A stretch of 64,000 nt of DNA from contig NZ_LT629777.1 in NCBI RefSeq assembly GCF_900105475.1, positions 186,001-250,000 on the forward strand, read 5' to 3'. Origin of the DNA: Pseudomonas asplenii (GTDB lineage: Bacteria > Pseudomonadota > Gammaproteobacteria > Pseudomonadales > Pseudomonadaceae). Under the pieces are notes generated by a model that saw only the letters and a program-made list of their open reading frames with translations, ran no database searches and had not been told where the DNA came from. The position numbers and the translations under genes are program-made. This document shows, piece by piece, positions 18,753 through 38,664 of the stretch; the first letter of the stretch is position 1, and every line of letters starts with the position of its first letter.

Positions 18753-19757
18753 TCACTGGAACAGCGACTCGCTGGACAGACCGTTCTTCTCCAGGATCTC
18801 GCGCAGCCGTTTGAGGCCCTCGACCTGAATCTGCCGTACCCGCTCACGGGTCAAGCCGATCTCCAGGCCGACATCCTCCAGCGTGCTGCTTTCGTGGCCG
18901 CGCAGACCGAAGCGGCGTACCACCACCTCACGCTGCTTGTCGGTCAACTCCGATAACCACTGGTCGATACTCTGGGACAGGTCGTCGTCCTGCAGCAACT
19001 CGCAGGGATCGGTCGGCCGGTCATCCGTCAGGGTATCGAGCAAGGTCTTGTCCGAGTCCGGACCGAGGGAAACGTCCACCGAGGAGACCCGTTCGTTCAG
19101 GCCGAGCATGCGCTTGACCTCCGCGACCGGCTTTTCCAGCAGGTTGGCGATTTCTTCGGGAGAAGGCTCATGGTCGAGCTTCTGGGTCAACTCACGGGCA
19201 GCCCGCAGGTAGACATTGAGTTCCTTGACGACATGGATCGGCAGACGGATGGTGCGGGTCTGATTCATGATCGCCCGTTCGATCGTCTGACGAATCCACC
19301 AGGTGGCATAGGTCGAAAAGCGGAAGCCGCGCTCCGGGTCGAATTTCTCGACCGCCCTGATCAACCCGAGGTTGCCCTCTTCGATCAGGTCCAACAGCGA
19401 AAGCCCGCGATTGACATAACGTCGGGCAATTTTCACCACCAGACGCAAGTTGCTTTCGATCATGCGTTTACGGCCCGCCGGATCGCCGCTTTGCGACAGA
19501 CGCGCAAAATGGACTTCTTCTTCCGGGGACAGCAAAGGGGAAAAACCGATTTCATTGAGATACAACTGGGTCGCATCAAGGGCCCGGGTGTAATCAATGT
19601 ATTTGTGCTGCTTGAGTGCCGCAGCATTTTTGGTCTTGGCACGAACTGGGGGGGGAGAACCGTCGTCCTCCGGCATCATGTCCATGACAATGTCGGAGTC
19701 CATAAGGAGCACCTCATCGTCGATGTCAAACCCCGGCGCTTCTTTACTGAGAGCCAT
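18753..19757 (-). CDS. rpoS: Stationary-phase/general stress sigma factor RpoS
   Basis: 334 residues, the standard Pseudomonas length. Region 1.2 ([21 protein letters not shown]), region 2 ([53 protein letters not shown]), region 3 and the region 4 helix-turn-helix ([24 protein letters not shown]) are all intact. It directs RNA polymerase to starvation and stress promoters. nlpD lies 107 bp upstream, as in other gammaproteobacteria, where a major rpoS promoter lies inside nlpD. Downstream the usual rsmZ-fdxA neighbourhood is absent, replaced by a REP pair and mexW. Confidence 0.97.
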   Translation of the reverse strand: MALSKEAPGFDIDDEVLLMDSDIVMDMMPEDDGSPPPVRAKTKNAAALKQHKYIDYTRALDATQLYLNEIGFSPLLSPEEEVHFARLSQSGDPAGRKRMIESNLRLVVKIARRYVNRGLSLLDLIEEGNLGLIRAVEKFDPERGFRFSTYATWWIRQTIERAIMNQTRTIRLPIHVVKELNVYLRAARELTQKLDHEPSPEEIANLLEKPVAEVKRMLGLNERVSSVDVSLGPDSDKTLLDTLTDDRPTDPCELLQDDDLSQSIDQWLSELTDKQREVVVRRFGLRGHESSTLEDVGLEIGLTRERVRQIQVEGLKRLREILEKNGLSSESLFQ

Positions 19758-19864
19758 TTTTATAGTCCCTTGGTGAGTTCGACCTCAGGCTCAAGCGGCG
19801 CCTTTATCCCTGGCAACGCTGGAGCCTGTTCCCACTACATCATGAGAACAGGCTGGAAAACGGA

Positions 19865-20734
19865 TCAACGACGGGGCAGGAATTGCAGCGGATCTACGGG
19901 TTTACCCTGGCGGCGAATCTCAAAGTGCAGTTTCACCCGGTCTGTACCAGTTGATCCCATCTCGGCAATTGTCTGTCCGACTTTGACCTGCTGCCCCTCC
20001 CGAACCAACAGCCTGCGGTTATGACCGTAGGCACTGACGTAGGTATCGCTGTGCTTGATGATGACCAGTTCGCCGTAGCCCCGTAACCCACTTCCGGCGT
20101 ATACAACTGAGCCATCAGACGCAGCTAAAACAGGCTGTCCCAAATCCCCGGCGATATCAATACCTTTATTCAAACTACCGTTTGAAGCAAATTTTCCAAT
20201 TAAAATGCCGTTTGCCGGCCAGGCCCAGCCCTTCGGGGCGGGCCCCGGTGGAGGGGTCGGTGTCGCCGTGGCGGTTGGCGTGGGAGTCGCTGCCGCCGGG
20301 GTGCCGGCGACGGTCGCCGGGCGTCGGGTGATGGTGGTTTTGCTCGACGAAGAGGACGAAGAGGTCGTCGTCGATGTCGCCACAGCCGCTGTTGAATTTG
20401 AACGGCTGTCAAAGCGAATCGCCTGACCGACGTGAATGGTGTATGGCTCTTGAATATTGTTGCGTGCAGCCAGGGCTTTCCAGTCCCAGCCGTAGCGAAA
20501 AGCGATCGAGAACAAGGTATCGCCCCGGACCACCACATGCTGGCCAGTGGTGGTCATCGGCCGTTGCGGTGCGGCACTGGCGGAGCTGGTTACATTGCCA
20601 TTGCGATCCACGACGCGTACGCCGTTCTTGGGAGCACTGGAGCAACCAGCCAGTAACGCACTGAGGGCAAGACCGATCATCAGGCGCTGAACGCTTGTTT
20701 TACCCATACGCTGCCGAATGACTGTGAGACTCAC
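19865..20734 (-). CDS. nlpD: NlpD-like lipoprotein, LysM plus degenerate M23 domain
   Basis: 289 residues from a GTG at 20734, chosen because AGGGAG lies upstream of it while the internal ATG at 20707 has no ribosome-binding site. The signal ends in lipobox LAGC. A LysM peptidoglycan-binding domain follows (VVVRGDTLFSIAFRYGWDWKALAARN), then a Ser/Thr/Pro-rich linker and a C-terminal M23/LytM domain. The zinc motifs are altered: NKGIDIAG lacks the first His and VKLHFEIR the first His of HxH. Such LytM factors are non-catalytic and activate amidases (AmiC type) during cell separation. It lies directly upstream of rpoS. Confidence 0.92.
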   Translation of the reverse strand: MSLTVIRQRMGKTSVQRLMIGLALSALLAGCSSAPKNGVRVVDRNGNVTSSASAAPQRPMTTTGQHVVVRGDTLFSIAFRYGWDWKALAARNNIQEPYTIHVGQAIRFDSRSNSTAAVATSTTTSSSSSSSKTTITRRPATVAGTPAAATPTPTATATPTPPPGPAPKGWAWPANGILIGKFASNGSLNKGIDIAGDLGQPVLAASDGSVVYAGSGLRGYGELVIIKHSDTYVSAYGHNRRLLVREGQQVKVGQTIAEMGSTGTDRVKLHFEIRRQGKPVDPLQFLPRR

Positions 20735-20976
20735 CCGCCGCTCCCTTTGTGTTGGCTGACATGAATAATAGAGTGCCCATACAGGCCGTAGTGTGACGCA
20801 AGTATAACTGGCCGTTGGAGTTTTACGGACAGCAAAGCCCGATATGCGAGCAGCTTGTACAGTTCGACAGTGAAACTCGACACACTTTTAAACAGACGCT
20901 GCCTGCAAGTTCCGGCACTAAGACCGACAACACTCAACAGAATTCAGCGCACGACCTGAACAAATAACATCAAGGC

Positions 20977-22387
<1,411 letters not shown>

Positions 22388-22400
<13 letters not shown>

Positions 22401-23446
22401 GAGCTGTCCGTCTGTCCCACCGGCACCAGATCAACAAGTTCGCGCACCAGAACAGTGGCGAAGCATCCGGCCGGCAGGACGAATTCCAGTTGCAGAATGT
22501 CCAGCGACGGATAATGCCACGTCAGCCCGCCAATGGGCAGCCGCAGGATGCGACGTTCGTGCTCCATTCCTGCCTTGGCGAGCCATTGGCACAGTTGCGG
22601 TTCACTGGCTGCGACCGCCTGTTCCAGGTCGAAGGTCGCCCCGGCGGTCGGCGAAGGCCCCTCGCCCCACTGGGGGCCGGTCGGATGCAGGTCGAGAATC
22701 GCCAGGCGCGGGTCGTGGCATTCGGCTTCGTTGGCCGGGAAAAAGCTGCGGCTGTCGGTAAAGGCCAGCAGGTCGCCGACCTGGGCGCGGTTCCAACTGC
22801 CCTCGGCGACCCGCGCCGCCAGCACCTGGTTGAACAGATAACTGCGGGCGGTGGAAAGCAGCCGCGAGCGTACGTTGCGCTGCTCCGGCAACGCCTGGCG
22901 CGCCGCATAGTCGCGGGCTTCACCAAGATTGCCGCCCTGGTAACCAAAGCGCTGGGTGCCGAAGTAATTGGGAATACCCAACTGGCAGATCTGTTCGAGG
23001 CGTTGTTCCAGGCCCGCCTTGTCAGCCTGCAACTGACTAAGGCGCAAGGTGAAGCCATTGGCCGAATGGGCCCCGCGTTGCAGTTTGCGCTTGTGCCGGA
23101 CACTCTTGAGAATCCGCAGCGTATCGTTTTGCGCGGCCGTCATGTCCGGATCGGCCTTGCCCGGCAACTGGATGCTGAACCATTGCCGGGTGAGGGCCTG
23201 GCGATCCTTCAGGCCGGCGTAGCTGACCGTCCGCAGCGGCACGCCAGCGGCCTTGGCCAGGCGCCGAGCCGCTTCCTCGGTGTTCAGGCCACGCTTCTCC
23301 ACCCACAACCACAGGTGTTCGCCATCACCGGACAAGGGAATATCGAGGACTTCATCGACCTGGAAATCTTCCGCAGTGGCCTTCAGTACCGCGCGGCCAA
23401 GGGCATCGCCATGGGCTCGGGGGCCCAGCAGTTCAAGTTCCGTCAT
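22388..23446 (-). CDS. truD: tRNA pseudouridine(13) synthase TruD
   Basis: 352 residues, the usual TruD length. It converts U13 of tRNA-Glu to pseudouridine. The catalytic Asp sits in [17 protein letters not shown], and the family motif [18 protein letters not shown] is present. The C-terminus overlaps surE by 13 bp and the N-terminus overlaps ispF by 4 bp (ATGA), so ispF-truD-surE-pcm form one operon. Confidence 0.95.
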
Positions 23447-23916
23447 GCGCGCAGCAACAAGGCGACGGAATGCACGGCGATGCCTTCTTCGCGCCCGGTG
23501 AAACCGAGCTTTTCAGTGGTGGTGGCTTTTACGTTCACTTGGTCCAACTCAACTTCAAGATCTTCGGCGATCAGCGCGCGCATCGATTCGATATGCGGCG
23601 CCATTTTCGGAGCCTGGGCAACAATGGTGTTGTCGACGTTGCCGACTTGCCAGCCGCGCGCCTTGAGCAACGACACCACGTGACGCAACAGCACGCGGCT
23701 GTCGGCGCCCTTGTAGGTCGGGTCGGTGTCGGGGAAATGTTTACCGATGTCACCCAATGCCGCCGCGCCCAGCAGCGCGTCACTCAGGGCGTGCAGCAGC
23801 ACGTCGCCGTCCGAATGAGCCAGCAGCCCATGGTGGTGGGCAATCCGCACACCGCCCAAAGTGATGAAATCGCCTTCGGCGAAACGGTGAACATCATAGC
23901 CGTGGCCAATACGCAT
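23443..23916 (-). CDS. ispF: 2-C-methyl-D-erythritol 2,4-cyclodiphosphate synthase
   Basis: 157 residues, full length. IspF makes the cyclic diphosphate intermediate of the MEP isoprenoid pathway. Zinc ligands are in GYDVHRF (Asp8, His10) and the conserved block [18 protein letters not shown] is intact. The start codon at 23916 follows directly on the U-run of a terminator-like hairpin, so the only Shine-Dalgarno candidate (GGGGCG) is inside the stem. ispD lies 3.2 kb upstream, separated by the formaldehyde genes. Confidence 0.96.
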   Translation of the reverse strand: MRIGHGYDVHRFAEGDFITLGGVRIAHHHGLLAHSDGDVLLHALSDALLGAAALGDIGKHFPDTDPTYKGADSRVLLRHVVSLLKARGWQVGNVDNTIVAQAPKMAPHIESMRALIAEDLEVELDQVNVKATTTEKLGFTGREEGIAVHSVALLLRA

Positions 23917-23944
23917 AAAAAACGCCCCGATTTAGTCAGGGCGT
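23917..23944 (-). terminator. Terminator of adhC-fghA abutting the ispF start codon
   Basis: On the minus strand, ACGCCC and GGGCGT pair around a 10-nt loop and are followed by six U residues that end at the base before the ispF ATG. It is the only terminator candidate downstream of fghA. Confidence 0.75.
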
Positions 23945-24038
23945 GATTCTACCTATTTTGTCCGGTATTAGGTTCTAGTACGAGAATTAGTCGAGCAACG
24001 CTCAGGCCAGGTAAAACAGGCCGAGCGGGCGCAGACCA

Positions 24039-24896
24039 TTATCGTGCAGAACCGGCGCCCAGAGCTTCGCCGTGATGCCGCAGATGGTCGTCGATGAAAC
24101 TGGCGATGAAGAAATAGCTGTGATCGTAACCCGGCTGCATGCGCAGGGTCAGCGGATGCCCGGCCAGCCTGGCCGCCTGCTGCAAGGCTTCCGGTTTGAG
24201 CTGATTGGCCAGGAAGTCATCGCGGTCGCCCTGGTCCACCAGGATCGGCAGCTTCTCGCTCGCCTCGCTGATCAACGCGCAGGCATCCCACTCGCGCCAG
24301 CGCGAACGCTCATCACCCAGATAACGCGAGAAAGCCTTCTGCCCCCATGGGCAATCCATCGGATTGCTGATCGGCGCGAAGGCCGAGAGCGACTGGTAAC
24401 GCCCCGGATTACGCAAGGCACAGACGAGCGCGCCGTGGCCGCCCATGGAGTGGCCGCTGATGCCGCGCTTGTCGCTAGCCGGGAAATGCGCTTCGACCAG
24501 GGCCGGCAACTCGTGCACCACATAGTCGTGCATGCGGTAGTGACGAGCCCAGGGTTGTTGGGTGGCATTCAGGTAGAAACCGGCACCGAGCCCGAAGTCC
24601 CAGGCGTTATCGGGATCACCAGGCACCTCAGGGCCGCGCGGGCTGGTGTCCGGCGCAACGATGATCAACCCCAGTTGCGCGGCCATGCGCTGGGCGCCGG
24701 CCTTGTGCATGAAGTTTTCATCGGTGCAGGTCAGCCCGGACAGCCAGTACAGTACCGGCAGCTTGACGCCCTGCTCGGCCTGCGGCGGCAGATAGACGGC
24801 GAAGACCATGTCACAACCGAGCACATCGGAATGATGTTTATAACGTTTATGCCAGCCGCCGAAGCTCTTCTGGCAAGAGAGGTTTTCCAGAGACAT
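24039..24896 (-). CDS. fghA: S-formylglutathione hydrolase
   Basis: 285 residues, esterase D family. It hydrolyses S-formylglutathione to formate and glutathione, the last step of glutathione-dependent formaldehyde detoxification. The nucleophile Ser is in [10 protein letters not shown], and conserved blocks [18 protein letters not shown] and [14 protein letters not shown] are present. The remaining triad Asp and His lie in DQGDRDDFL and GYDHSYFFI. It is 54 bp downstream of adhC and certainly co-transcribed. Confidence 0.95.
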   Translation of the reverse strand: MSLENLSCQKSFGGWHKRYKHHSDVLGCDMVFAVYLPPQAEQGVKLPVLYWLSGLTCTDENFMHKAGAQRMAAQLGLIIVAPDTSPRGPEVPGDPDNAWDFGLGAGFYLNATQQPWARHYRMHDYVVHELPALVEAHFPASDKRGISGHSMGGHGALVCALRNPGRYQSLSAFAPISNPMDCPWGQKAFSRYLGDERSRWREWDACALISEASEKLPILVDQGDRDDFLANQLKPEALQQAARLAGHPLTLRMQPGYDHSYFFIASFIDDHLRHHGEALGAGSAR

Positions 24897-24950
24897 TGGG
24901 ACAACTCCGCACGGCAGGGGCCGGCTGACACGCAGGCCCCTGCACAGTAA

Positions 24951-26105
<1,155 letters not shown>

Positions 26106-26169
26106 TCATCGACTATTGGTGAATAATCCAGCCAAAAGCAAAACATTATTGCCATACAGGGATAATCAG

Positions 26170-27066
26170 ATGAGCGATAACGGCTGGGAAGGGATCGACG
26201 AGTTCGTCGCCGTGGCCGAGTGCAGCCAGTTCACTGCGGCGGCGGAACGCATGGGGGTGTCCTCTTCGCATATCAGCCGGCAGATCGCCCGCCTGGAAGA
26301 ACGCCTGCAAACCCGCCTGCTGTATCGCAGCACCCGCCGAGTCACGCTGACCGAAGCCGGCCAGACCTTCCTGCAGCATTGCCAGCGCCTTCAGGATGGT
26401 CGCGAAGAAGCCCTGCGCGCGGTGGGCGACCTGACCAGCGAACCCAAGGGCATGTTGCGCATGACCTGTGCGGTGGCCTATGGCGAACGCTTCATCGTGC
26501 CGCTGGTGACCACCTTCATGGGGTTGTATCCGCAGTTGCGGGTCGACATCGAATTGAGCAACCGCACCCTGGACCTGGTGCAGGAAGGCCTGGACCTGGC
26601 GATTCGGCTGGGTCGCCTGCAGGATTCACGGCTGGTAGCGACGCGGCTGGCACCGCGGCGGATGTACCTGTGCGCCTCCCCTTCCTATCTGGAGCGCTAC
26701 GGCCGGCCCCACAGTCTGTCGGAATTGAGCCGGCACAACTGCCTGATCGGTAGTTCGGATATCTGGCAACTGGAACAGGAGGGCCGCGAGTTTTCCCAGC
26801 GGGTGCAGGGCAACTGGCGCTGCAACAGCGGCCAGGCCGTGCTCGATGCAGCGTTGCAAGGGGTTGGCTTATGCCAGTTGCCGGACTACTACGTGCTGGA
26901 GCATCTCCACAACGGCACGCTGATTTCCCTGCTCGACGCGCACCAGCCGCCCAATACCGCAGTGTGGGCGCTGTATCCACAACAACGACACCTGTCACCG
27001 AAGGTGCGCAAGCTGGTGGATTATCTCAAGGAGGGGTTGGCGCAACAGCCCGAATACACCGTCTGA
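26170..27066 (+). CDS. gfnR: LysR-family regulator of the formaldehyde genes (GfnR-like)
   Basis: 298 residues from MSDNGWEG at 26170; upstream in-frame codons run through adhC and are ignored. N-terminal LysR helix-turn-helix (FVAVAECSQFTAAAERMGVSSSHISRQIARLEERL), C-terminal effector domain of about 200 residues. It diverges from adhC-fghA. The shared 106-bp region contains TTGG-N12-CCAA (26116-26135), a dyad suitable for a LysR protein. The orthologous position in P. aeruginosa is occupied by GfnR, described as the activator of glutathione-dependent formaldehyde detoxification. The symbol rests on position and family. Confidence 0.75.
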   Translation: MSDNGWEGIDEFVAVAECSQFTAAAERMGVSSSHISRQIARLEERLQTRLLYRSTRRVTLTEAGQTFLQHCQRLQDGREEALRAVGDLTSEPKGMLRMTCAVAYGERFIVPLVTTFMGLYPQLRVDIELSNRTLDLVQEGLDLAIRLGRLQDSRLVATRLAPRRMYLCASPSYLERYGRPHSLSELSRHNCLIGSSDIWQLEQEGREFSQRVQGNWRCNSGQAVLDAALQGVGLCQLPDYYVLEHLHNGTLISLLDAHQPPNTAVWALYPQQRHLSPKVRKLVDYLKEGLAQQPEYTV

Positions 27067-27114
27067 CCGGCGTTCCGTCGATGGCGTCGACAGGGGCGGT
27101 GAGACTTGAAGGTT

Positions 27115-27825
27115 TCAGCGACGATTGGCCCAGCGCAGGCGCAGCCACTCCAGGTCTTCGGGACGGGTGACCTTGATGTTGTCCGAGCGCCCTTCGATCA
27201 GCCGTGGGGCCTGGCCAGCCCACTCCATCGCCGAGGCTTCGTCGGTGATGGTCGCGTCGGCCACCAGGCTGTCGGCCAGCGCCCGATGCAGGGCGCCCAG
27301 GCGGAACATCTGCGGCGTGTAGGCCTGCCAGATCAGCGCGCGATCGACGGTTTCCTGCACCCGCCCCTGCTTGTCCACACGCTTGAGCGTGTCACGCGCC
27401 GGCACGGCCAGCAGGCCACCCACCGGATCGTCGGCCAGTGCGGCGAGCAGGTTATCGAGGTCGTCGCGGGACAGATTCGGTCGGGCCGCATCATGCACCA
27501 GCACCCAATCCTCATCCGCCGCCCCCAGGGCATGCAGATGCAACAAGGCATTGAGCACCGAATCGGCACGCTCGGCACCACCGTCGACACGGCGGATACG
27601 CGAATCGCCGGCACAGGCCAGGGTCGGCCAGTAGGGATCATCGGGCGCCAGGCTCAGCACCAGCCCCTTGAGACCCGGATGATCGAGAAAACAGCCAAGG
27701 CTGTGTTCGAGAATGGTTCGTCCGCCCAGTTGCAGGTATTGCTTGGGACGGTCGGCAGCCATACGGGCACCCACACCCGCGGCAGGAATCACGGCCCAGA
27801 AGGCCGGTAACGATGAGTCAGTCAT
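27115..27825 (-). CDS. ispD: 2-C-methyl-D-erythritol 4-phosphate cytidylyltransferase
   Basis: 236 residues. It couples CTP to methylerythritol phosphate in the MEP pathway. The nucleotide-binding signature AVIPAAGVGARMAADRPKQYLQL is at the N-terminus, and VLVHDAARPNLS carries the metal-binding Asp. It overlaps ftsB by 4 bp (ATGA), so eno-ftsB-ispD is the likely transcription order. Confidence 0.96.
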   Translation of the reverse strand: MTDSSLPAFWAVIPAAGVGARMAADRPKQYLQLGGRTILEHSLGCFLDHPGLKGLVLSLAPDDPYWPTLACAGDSRIRRVDGGAERADSVLNALLHLHALGAADEDWVLVHDAARPNLSRDDLDNLLAALADDPVGGLLAVPARDTLKRVDKQGRVQETVDRALIWQAYTPQMFRLGALHRALADSLVADATITDEASAMEWAGQAPRLIEGRSDNIKVTRPEDLEWLRLRWANRR

Positions 27826-28100
27826 TGCGCCAACTGATAAAGGGTTTCGCCGTCCTTGACCATGCCCAGTTCATGGCGGGCCCGTTCTTCTACGGTTTCC
27901 ATGCCTTTCTTCAGTTCAAGAACTTCTGCATCGAGGACGCGATTACGCTCCAGCAGGCGCGCATTCTCGGCATGCTGTTCGGCAATCTGTTGGGTCAGGT
28001 CGGCTACCTGCGCCAAGCTCCCGTTACCCACCCAAAGGCGGTACTGCAGGCCAGCCAGCAGCAAGAGCAAGACAAGGAACAACCAGTTGGGACTGCGCAT
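27822..28100 (-). CDS. ftsB: Cell division protein FtsB
   Basis: 92 residues from MRSPNWLF at 28100; a longer in-frame reading to 28241 has no ribosome-binding site and no FtsB-like sequence. One membrane segment (WLFLVLLLLLAGLQYRLWV) is followed by a leucine-zipper coiled coil (AQVADLTQQIAEQHAENARLLERN), the layout of FtsB, which forms the FtsQLB divisome complex in the inner membrane. It sits between eno and ispD, as in E. coli and other pseudomonads. Confidence 0.93.
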   Translation of the reverse strand: MRSPNWLFLVLLLLLAGLQYRLWVGNGSLAQVADLTQQIAEQHAENARLLERNRVLDAEVLELKKGMETVEERARHELGMVKDGETLYQLAQ

Positions 28101-28207
28101 CGAATTTCGTTTACCCAGTGAAAAAGACAGCCAAGCCGACGTCAATACACCAACAGCACAAACATGGGTATACCCAGGCGTGTGCTTGTCAGCCATCAGA
28201 TTAGTAG

Positions 28208-28235
28208 CGGAAAAATCGCTATAGCGACTTTTCCG
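28208..28235. terminator. Near-perfect 28-bp palindrome downstream of eno
   Basis: The arms CGGAAAAATCGCTA and TAGCGACTTTTCCG are complementary at 13 of 14 positions, centred on TATA. On the minus strand the 3' arm ends in a T-run, suitable as terminator for eno. A second small hairpin, GACAC-AATCAG-GTGTC followed by five T, adjoins at 28234-28254 on the plus strand. A protein-binding site is an alternative. Confidence 0.6.
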
Positions 28236-28267
28236 ACACAATCAGGTGTCTTTTTACCATCTACGGC

Positions 28268-29695
<1,428 letters not shown>

Positions 29696-29713
29696 TTACC
29701 GGAGATTTTCCGA

Positions 29714-32217
<2,504 letters not shown>

Positions 32218-32470
32218 TTAAAGCGGTCCGAGCCGCCCGGGAAAGCGAAGGAAGGCCGAAGCCCCCGATCACCAGCATTAATCACAGTGCATCTTTCAAA
32301 AAAACCGCCGCGTTGGGACAGACCGGAAGTGAAAACACCGGTACGTTGCTCGCTACACATTTTTTGGAATCGCCCAGCAAAGACTGCTTGGTAATCGGCA
32401 ACTGCTGTCATTCAGGCGAATCAACAGAAGTTGTATCAAGAAGGGAGCGTAGTCTACCGGAAAGCGGCTT

Positions 32471-33799
32471 TCAGCTCAAACCTTGATCGCTCGAAGGTGG
32501 TTGCCACTGCAAATGCCAGTCACCAAAGGCCCGCCCGTCGAGCCCCGCCAGGTTGGCCACGGCCAATAACTGTCCATTGCGGTAGACCAGCGGCAATCGG
32601 CCGCGGACAAACCAGGGCACGCCGCTTTCATTGAGCAGACGTTTCAGGTCGCGGTGTCCACGGTCGGGCAGGTGCAGCACTTCGCCACCCTGGCGATAGC
32701 GCACCTGCAGCGGTCCGGGCGGCGCATCACCGACGATCAGCAACTCGCCGTTGTCCGGTAATTCCAGGGCGCGCTGCGGATGGCTCCATTCAAGATCCGC
32801 CACGGGTTGGCGCAACCAGGAGCCACTCAGCCACCACAGGTGTTCGTCAGCGCGGTGTAACTCGCCTTCGGCCAGGCGCCACCTGGGCCGGGCATCATGC
32901 CCGGCATCCCGCAAATCATCCCAACCGGCCCAGTGGTCGCTGTCCGGCAGTCGCGTCAACGGTTCCAGCCAATGCCGCAGCAGGTTGCGCTGACGGGCCT
33001 CGGACAACTCGGTCAGTGCGTCCAGGGCCAGCGAGGGCATGCCCAGCCAGTCATAGCGGGAATGGGCCTGGGCATTTTCCAGGTCGATCTCGGCCAACTC
33101 ATCCAGCAGCTCCTGAGCCTCACGCAGGTGCGCCGCGCTGCGCACCATGCTGCCGACCGCCTGCGGCCAGCGCTCGGCCAAGCCGGGGAAAACCCGATGC
33201 CGCAGGTAGTTGCGCGAAAACTGCTCATCGGTGTTGGACGGATCCTCGATCCAGTTCAAGCCGTGCTCACGAGCGTATCGTTCCAGTTGCCCACGCGAAA
33301 CGTCGAGCAGCGGTCGCACCAGATACCCTCCCCCCACTTCCCGCTCGACCGGCATCGCGGCCAGGCCACGTACCCCTGCTCCCCGCAACAGGCGGAACAG
33401 CAGAGTCTCAGCCTGATCATCGCGGTGCTGGGCGGTGAGCAGTACATCGTTCAGTTCGGTCACTCCGGCAAACGCCAGATAGCGCGCGTCGCGCGCGGCA
33501 CGTTCGAGACTGGCACCGAGCTGGACACTCACCCGCACCACCTGCAACGGCACGCCCAGCGAATCGCAGATGGCCTGGCAATGCTCTGGCCAACTGTCCG
33601 CAGCGATCTGCAGGCCATGATGGATATGCAGGGCCTTGAGTTCGGGCAGGGATTCGGTTTTGCCCAGGCGGGCCAGCAGATGCAGGAGAACGGTGGAATC
33701 GAGGCCGCCGGAGAAGGCCAGCCGCCAGGTCGAAGCGCTGCGCCAAGGCGCCAAGGCTTTAAGGAGCCGGGAGGGTAGATCGATATCTGACTGACGCAT
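32471..33799 (-). CDS. tilS: tRNA(Ile)-lysidine synthase
   Basis: 442 residues. N-terminal PP-loop ATPase with SGGLDS at residues 30-35 (adenylation site), central linker and a C-terminal substrate-recognition domain (LHLPDRGHRDLKRLLNESGVPWFVRGRLPLVY). It attaches lysine to C34 of the minor tRNA-Ile so that it reads AUA. The gene follows accA on the minus strand, separated by a REP pair, the usual Pseudomonas position. Confidence 0.95.
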   Translation of the reverse strand: MRQSDIDLPSRLLKALAPWRSASTWRLAFSGGLDSTVLLHLLARLGKTESLPELKALHIHHGLQIAADSWPEHCQAICDSLGVPLQVVRVSVQLGASLERAARDARYLAFAGVTELNDVLLTAQHRDDQAETLLFRLLRGAGVRGLAAMPVEREVGGGYLVRPLLDVSRGQLERYAREHGLNWIEDPSNTDEQFSRNYLRHRVFPGLAERWPQAVGSMVRSAAHLREAQELLDELAEIDLENAQAHSRYDWLGMPSLALDALTELSEARQRNLLRHWLEPLTRLPDSDHWAGWDDLRDAGHDARPRWRLAEGELHRADEHLWWLSGSWLRQPVADLEWSHPQRALELPDNGELLIVGDAPPGPLQVRYRQGGEVLHLPDRGHRDLKRLLNESGVPWFVRGRLPLVYRNGQLLAVANLAGLDGRAFGDWHLQWQPPSSDQGLS

Positions 33800-33822
33800 G
33801 AATTGAGACGCCCCCGGATTCC

Positions 33823-33918
33823 GTAGGAGCAGAGCTTGCTCGCGAAAGCGATTTCACCCACGAGGCGAACTCACTGAATGGCCGCCTGCGGCGGTTCGCG
33901 AGCAAGCTCGACTCCTAC
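33823..33918. repeat. REP inverted pair between accA and tilS
   Basis: GTAGGAGCAGAGCTTGCTCG (33823 onward, ending CGAA) is mirrored by TTCGCGAGCAAGCTCGACTC (33895 onward, ending CTAC). The 48-bp centre contains a small GC hairpin. It is the same REP family as the 18.7-kb pair, with a variant core (GCTTGCTCGCGAA versus GCTTGCCCGCGAA). Confidence 0.85.
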
Positions 33919-33970
33919 AGTCTCCTGGAGGAGCGAGCAGGCCCGCGACGAATGACGAGGTGGCCTCTAT

Positions 33971-34918
33971 TTAGAGACCATAGCTCATCAGTCGCTCGTA
34001 GCGACGAGCCAGCAGCGTATCGTTGTCGAATTTCTTCAGCATTGCCAACTGCGAGCTGAGTTCGGCACGAATCAGCGCCGAGGCAGCAGCCGGATCACGG
34101 TGAGCACCGCCCAGCGGCTCGGCGATCACCTTGTCGACGATACCCAGGCCTTTCAGGCGCTCGGCCGTGATACCCATGGCTTCGGCGGCATCCGGGGCCT
34201 TCTCGGCGGTTTTCCAGAGGATCGAAGCACAACCTTCCGGCGAAATCACCGCATAGGTGGAGTACTGCAGCATGTTCAACTGGTCGCAGACACCAATGGC
34301 CAGCGCACCACCGGAACCACCCTCACCGATAACGGTGGCGATGATCGGCGTTTTCAGGCGTGACATGACCCGCAGGTTCCAGGCGATCGCCTCGCTCTGG
34401 TTGCGCTCCTCGGCATCGATACCCGGATAGGCGCCCGGCGTGTCGATGAAGGTCAGGATCGGCATCTTGAAGCGTTCGGCCATTTCCATCAGGCGGCACG
34501 CCTTGCGGTAGCCTTCCGGACGCGGCATACCGAAGTTGCGACGAACCTTCTCGCGCACTTCACGGCCTTTCTGGTGACCGATAATCATCACCGGCTGGTC
34601 GTCCAGGCGGGCAATACCGCCCACGATGGCGGCGTCATCGGAGAAATGCCGGTCGCCGTGCAACTCATCGAACTCGGTGAAGATGTGTTCGATGTAGTCC
34701 AAGGTGTAGGGGCGACGCGGGTGACGCGCCAGACGAGCAATCTGCCAGCTGGTCAGTTTGCCGAAAATATCTTCTGTCAGCGTACTGCTCTTTTCCTGCA
34801 GTCGGGAAATCTCATCGCCGATGTTCAGCGAGTTGTCGTTACCGACCAAGCGCAGTTCTTCGATCTTGGCTTGCAGGTCAGCGATCGGCTGTTCGAAATC
34901 AAGAAAATTCGGGTTCAT
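33971..34918 (-). CDS. accA: Acetyl-CoA carboxylase carboxyltransferase subunit alpha
   Basis: 315 residues from [12 protein letters not shown] at 34918; an eight-codon upstream extension is not family-like. With AccD it transfers the carboxyl group from biotin to acetyl-CoA, the first step of fatty-acid synthesis. Conserved blocks: [36 protein letters not shown] and the oxyanion glycines in [13 protein letters not shown]. It is 149 bp downstream of dnaE, the order found across proteobacteria. Confidence 0.96.
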   Translation of the reverse strand: MNPNFLDFEQPIADLQAKIEELRLVGNDNSLNIGDEISRLQEKSSTLTEDIFGKLTSWQIARLARHPRRPYTLDYIEHIFTEFDELHGDRHFSDDAAIVGGIARLDDQPVMIIGHQKGREVREKVRRNFGMPRPEGYRKACRLMEMAERFKMPILTFIDTPGAYPGIDAEERNQSEAIAWNLRVMSRLKTPIIATVIGEGGSGGALAIGVCDQLNMLQYSTYAVISPEGCASILWKTAEKAPDAAEAMGITAERLKGLGIVDKVIAEPLGGAHRDPAAASALIRAELSSQLAMLKKFDNDTLLARRYERLMSYGL

Positions 34919-35067
34919 AAGCGTCCGTCTTGGGTCGAGCACAGTAGTTTTTACACAGCCTGGCCGGCCGATTGATCTGTATCGCGCCCTACCTTAAGGG
35001 ATATGGCGCATTCAGGTCGAGATTAAAGTAAGTTCAAGGTTGGGGCGCAACGATGGCACCCACCCCC

Positions 35068-38592
<3,525 letters not shown>

Positions 38593-38622
38593 AGTGATCC
38601 TGTCCAAAGCTTGGAAAACAAC

Positions 38623-38646
38623 AAGGCCCGGATTGTACCGGGCCTT
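38623..38646 (-). terminator. Terminator between rnhB and dnaE
   Basis: A perfect 9-bp stem AAGGCCCGG and CCGGGCCTT with a 6-nt loop; on the minus strand it is followed by GTTGTTTTCC. It closes the lpxD-to-rnhB transcript, so dnaE probably has its own promoter or relies on read-through. Confidence 0.7.
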
Positions 38647-38664
38647 GGCTAAAACATCAGCAGA

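Noticed and set aside
19921..19934. GAAACTGCACTTTG on the minus strand, resembling a PsrA site ahead of rpoS
   Set aside because: The bases encode the conserved VKLHFEIR motif of NlpD, so coding constraint explains the match; the main rpoS promoter is expected further upstream.
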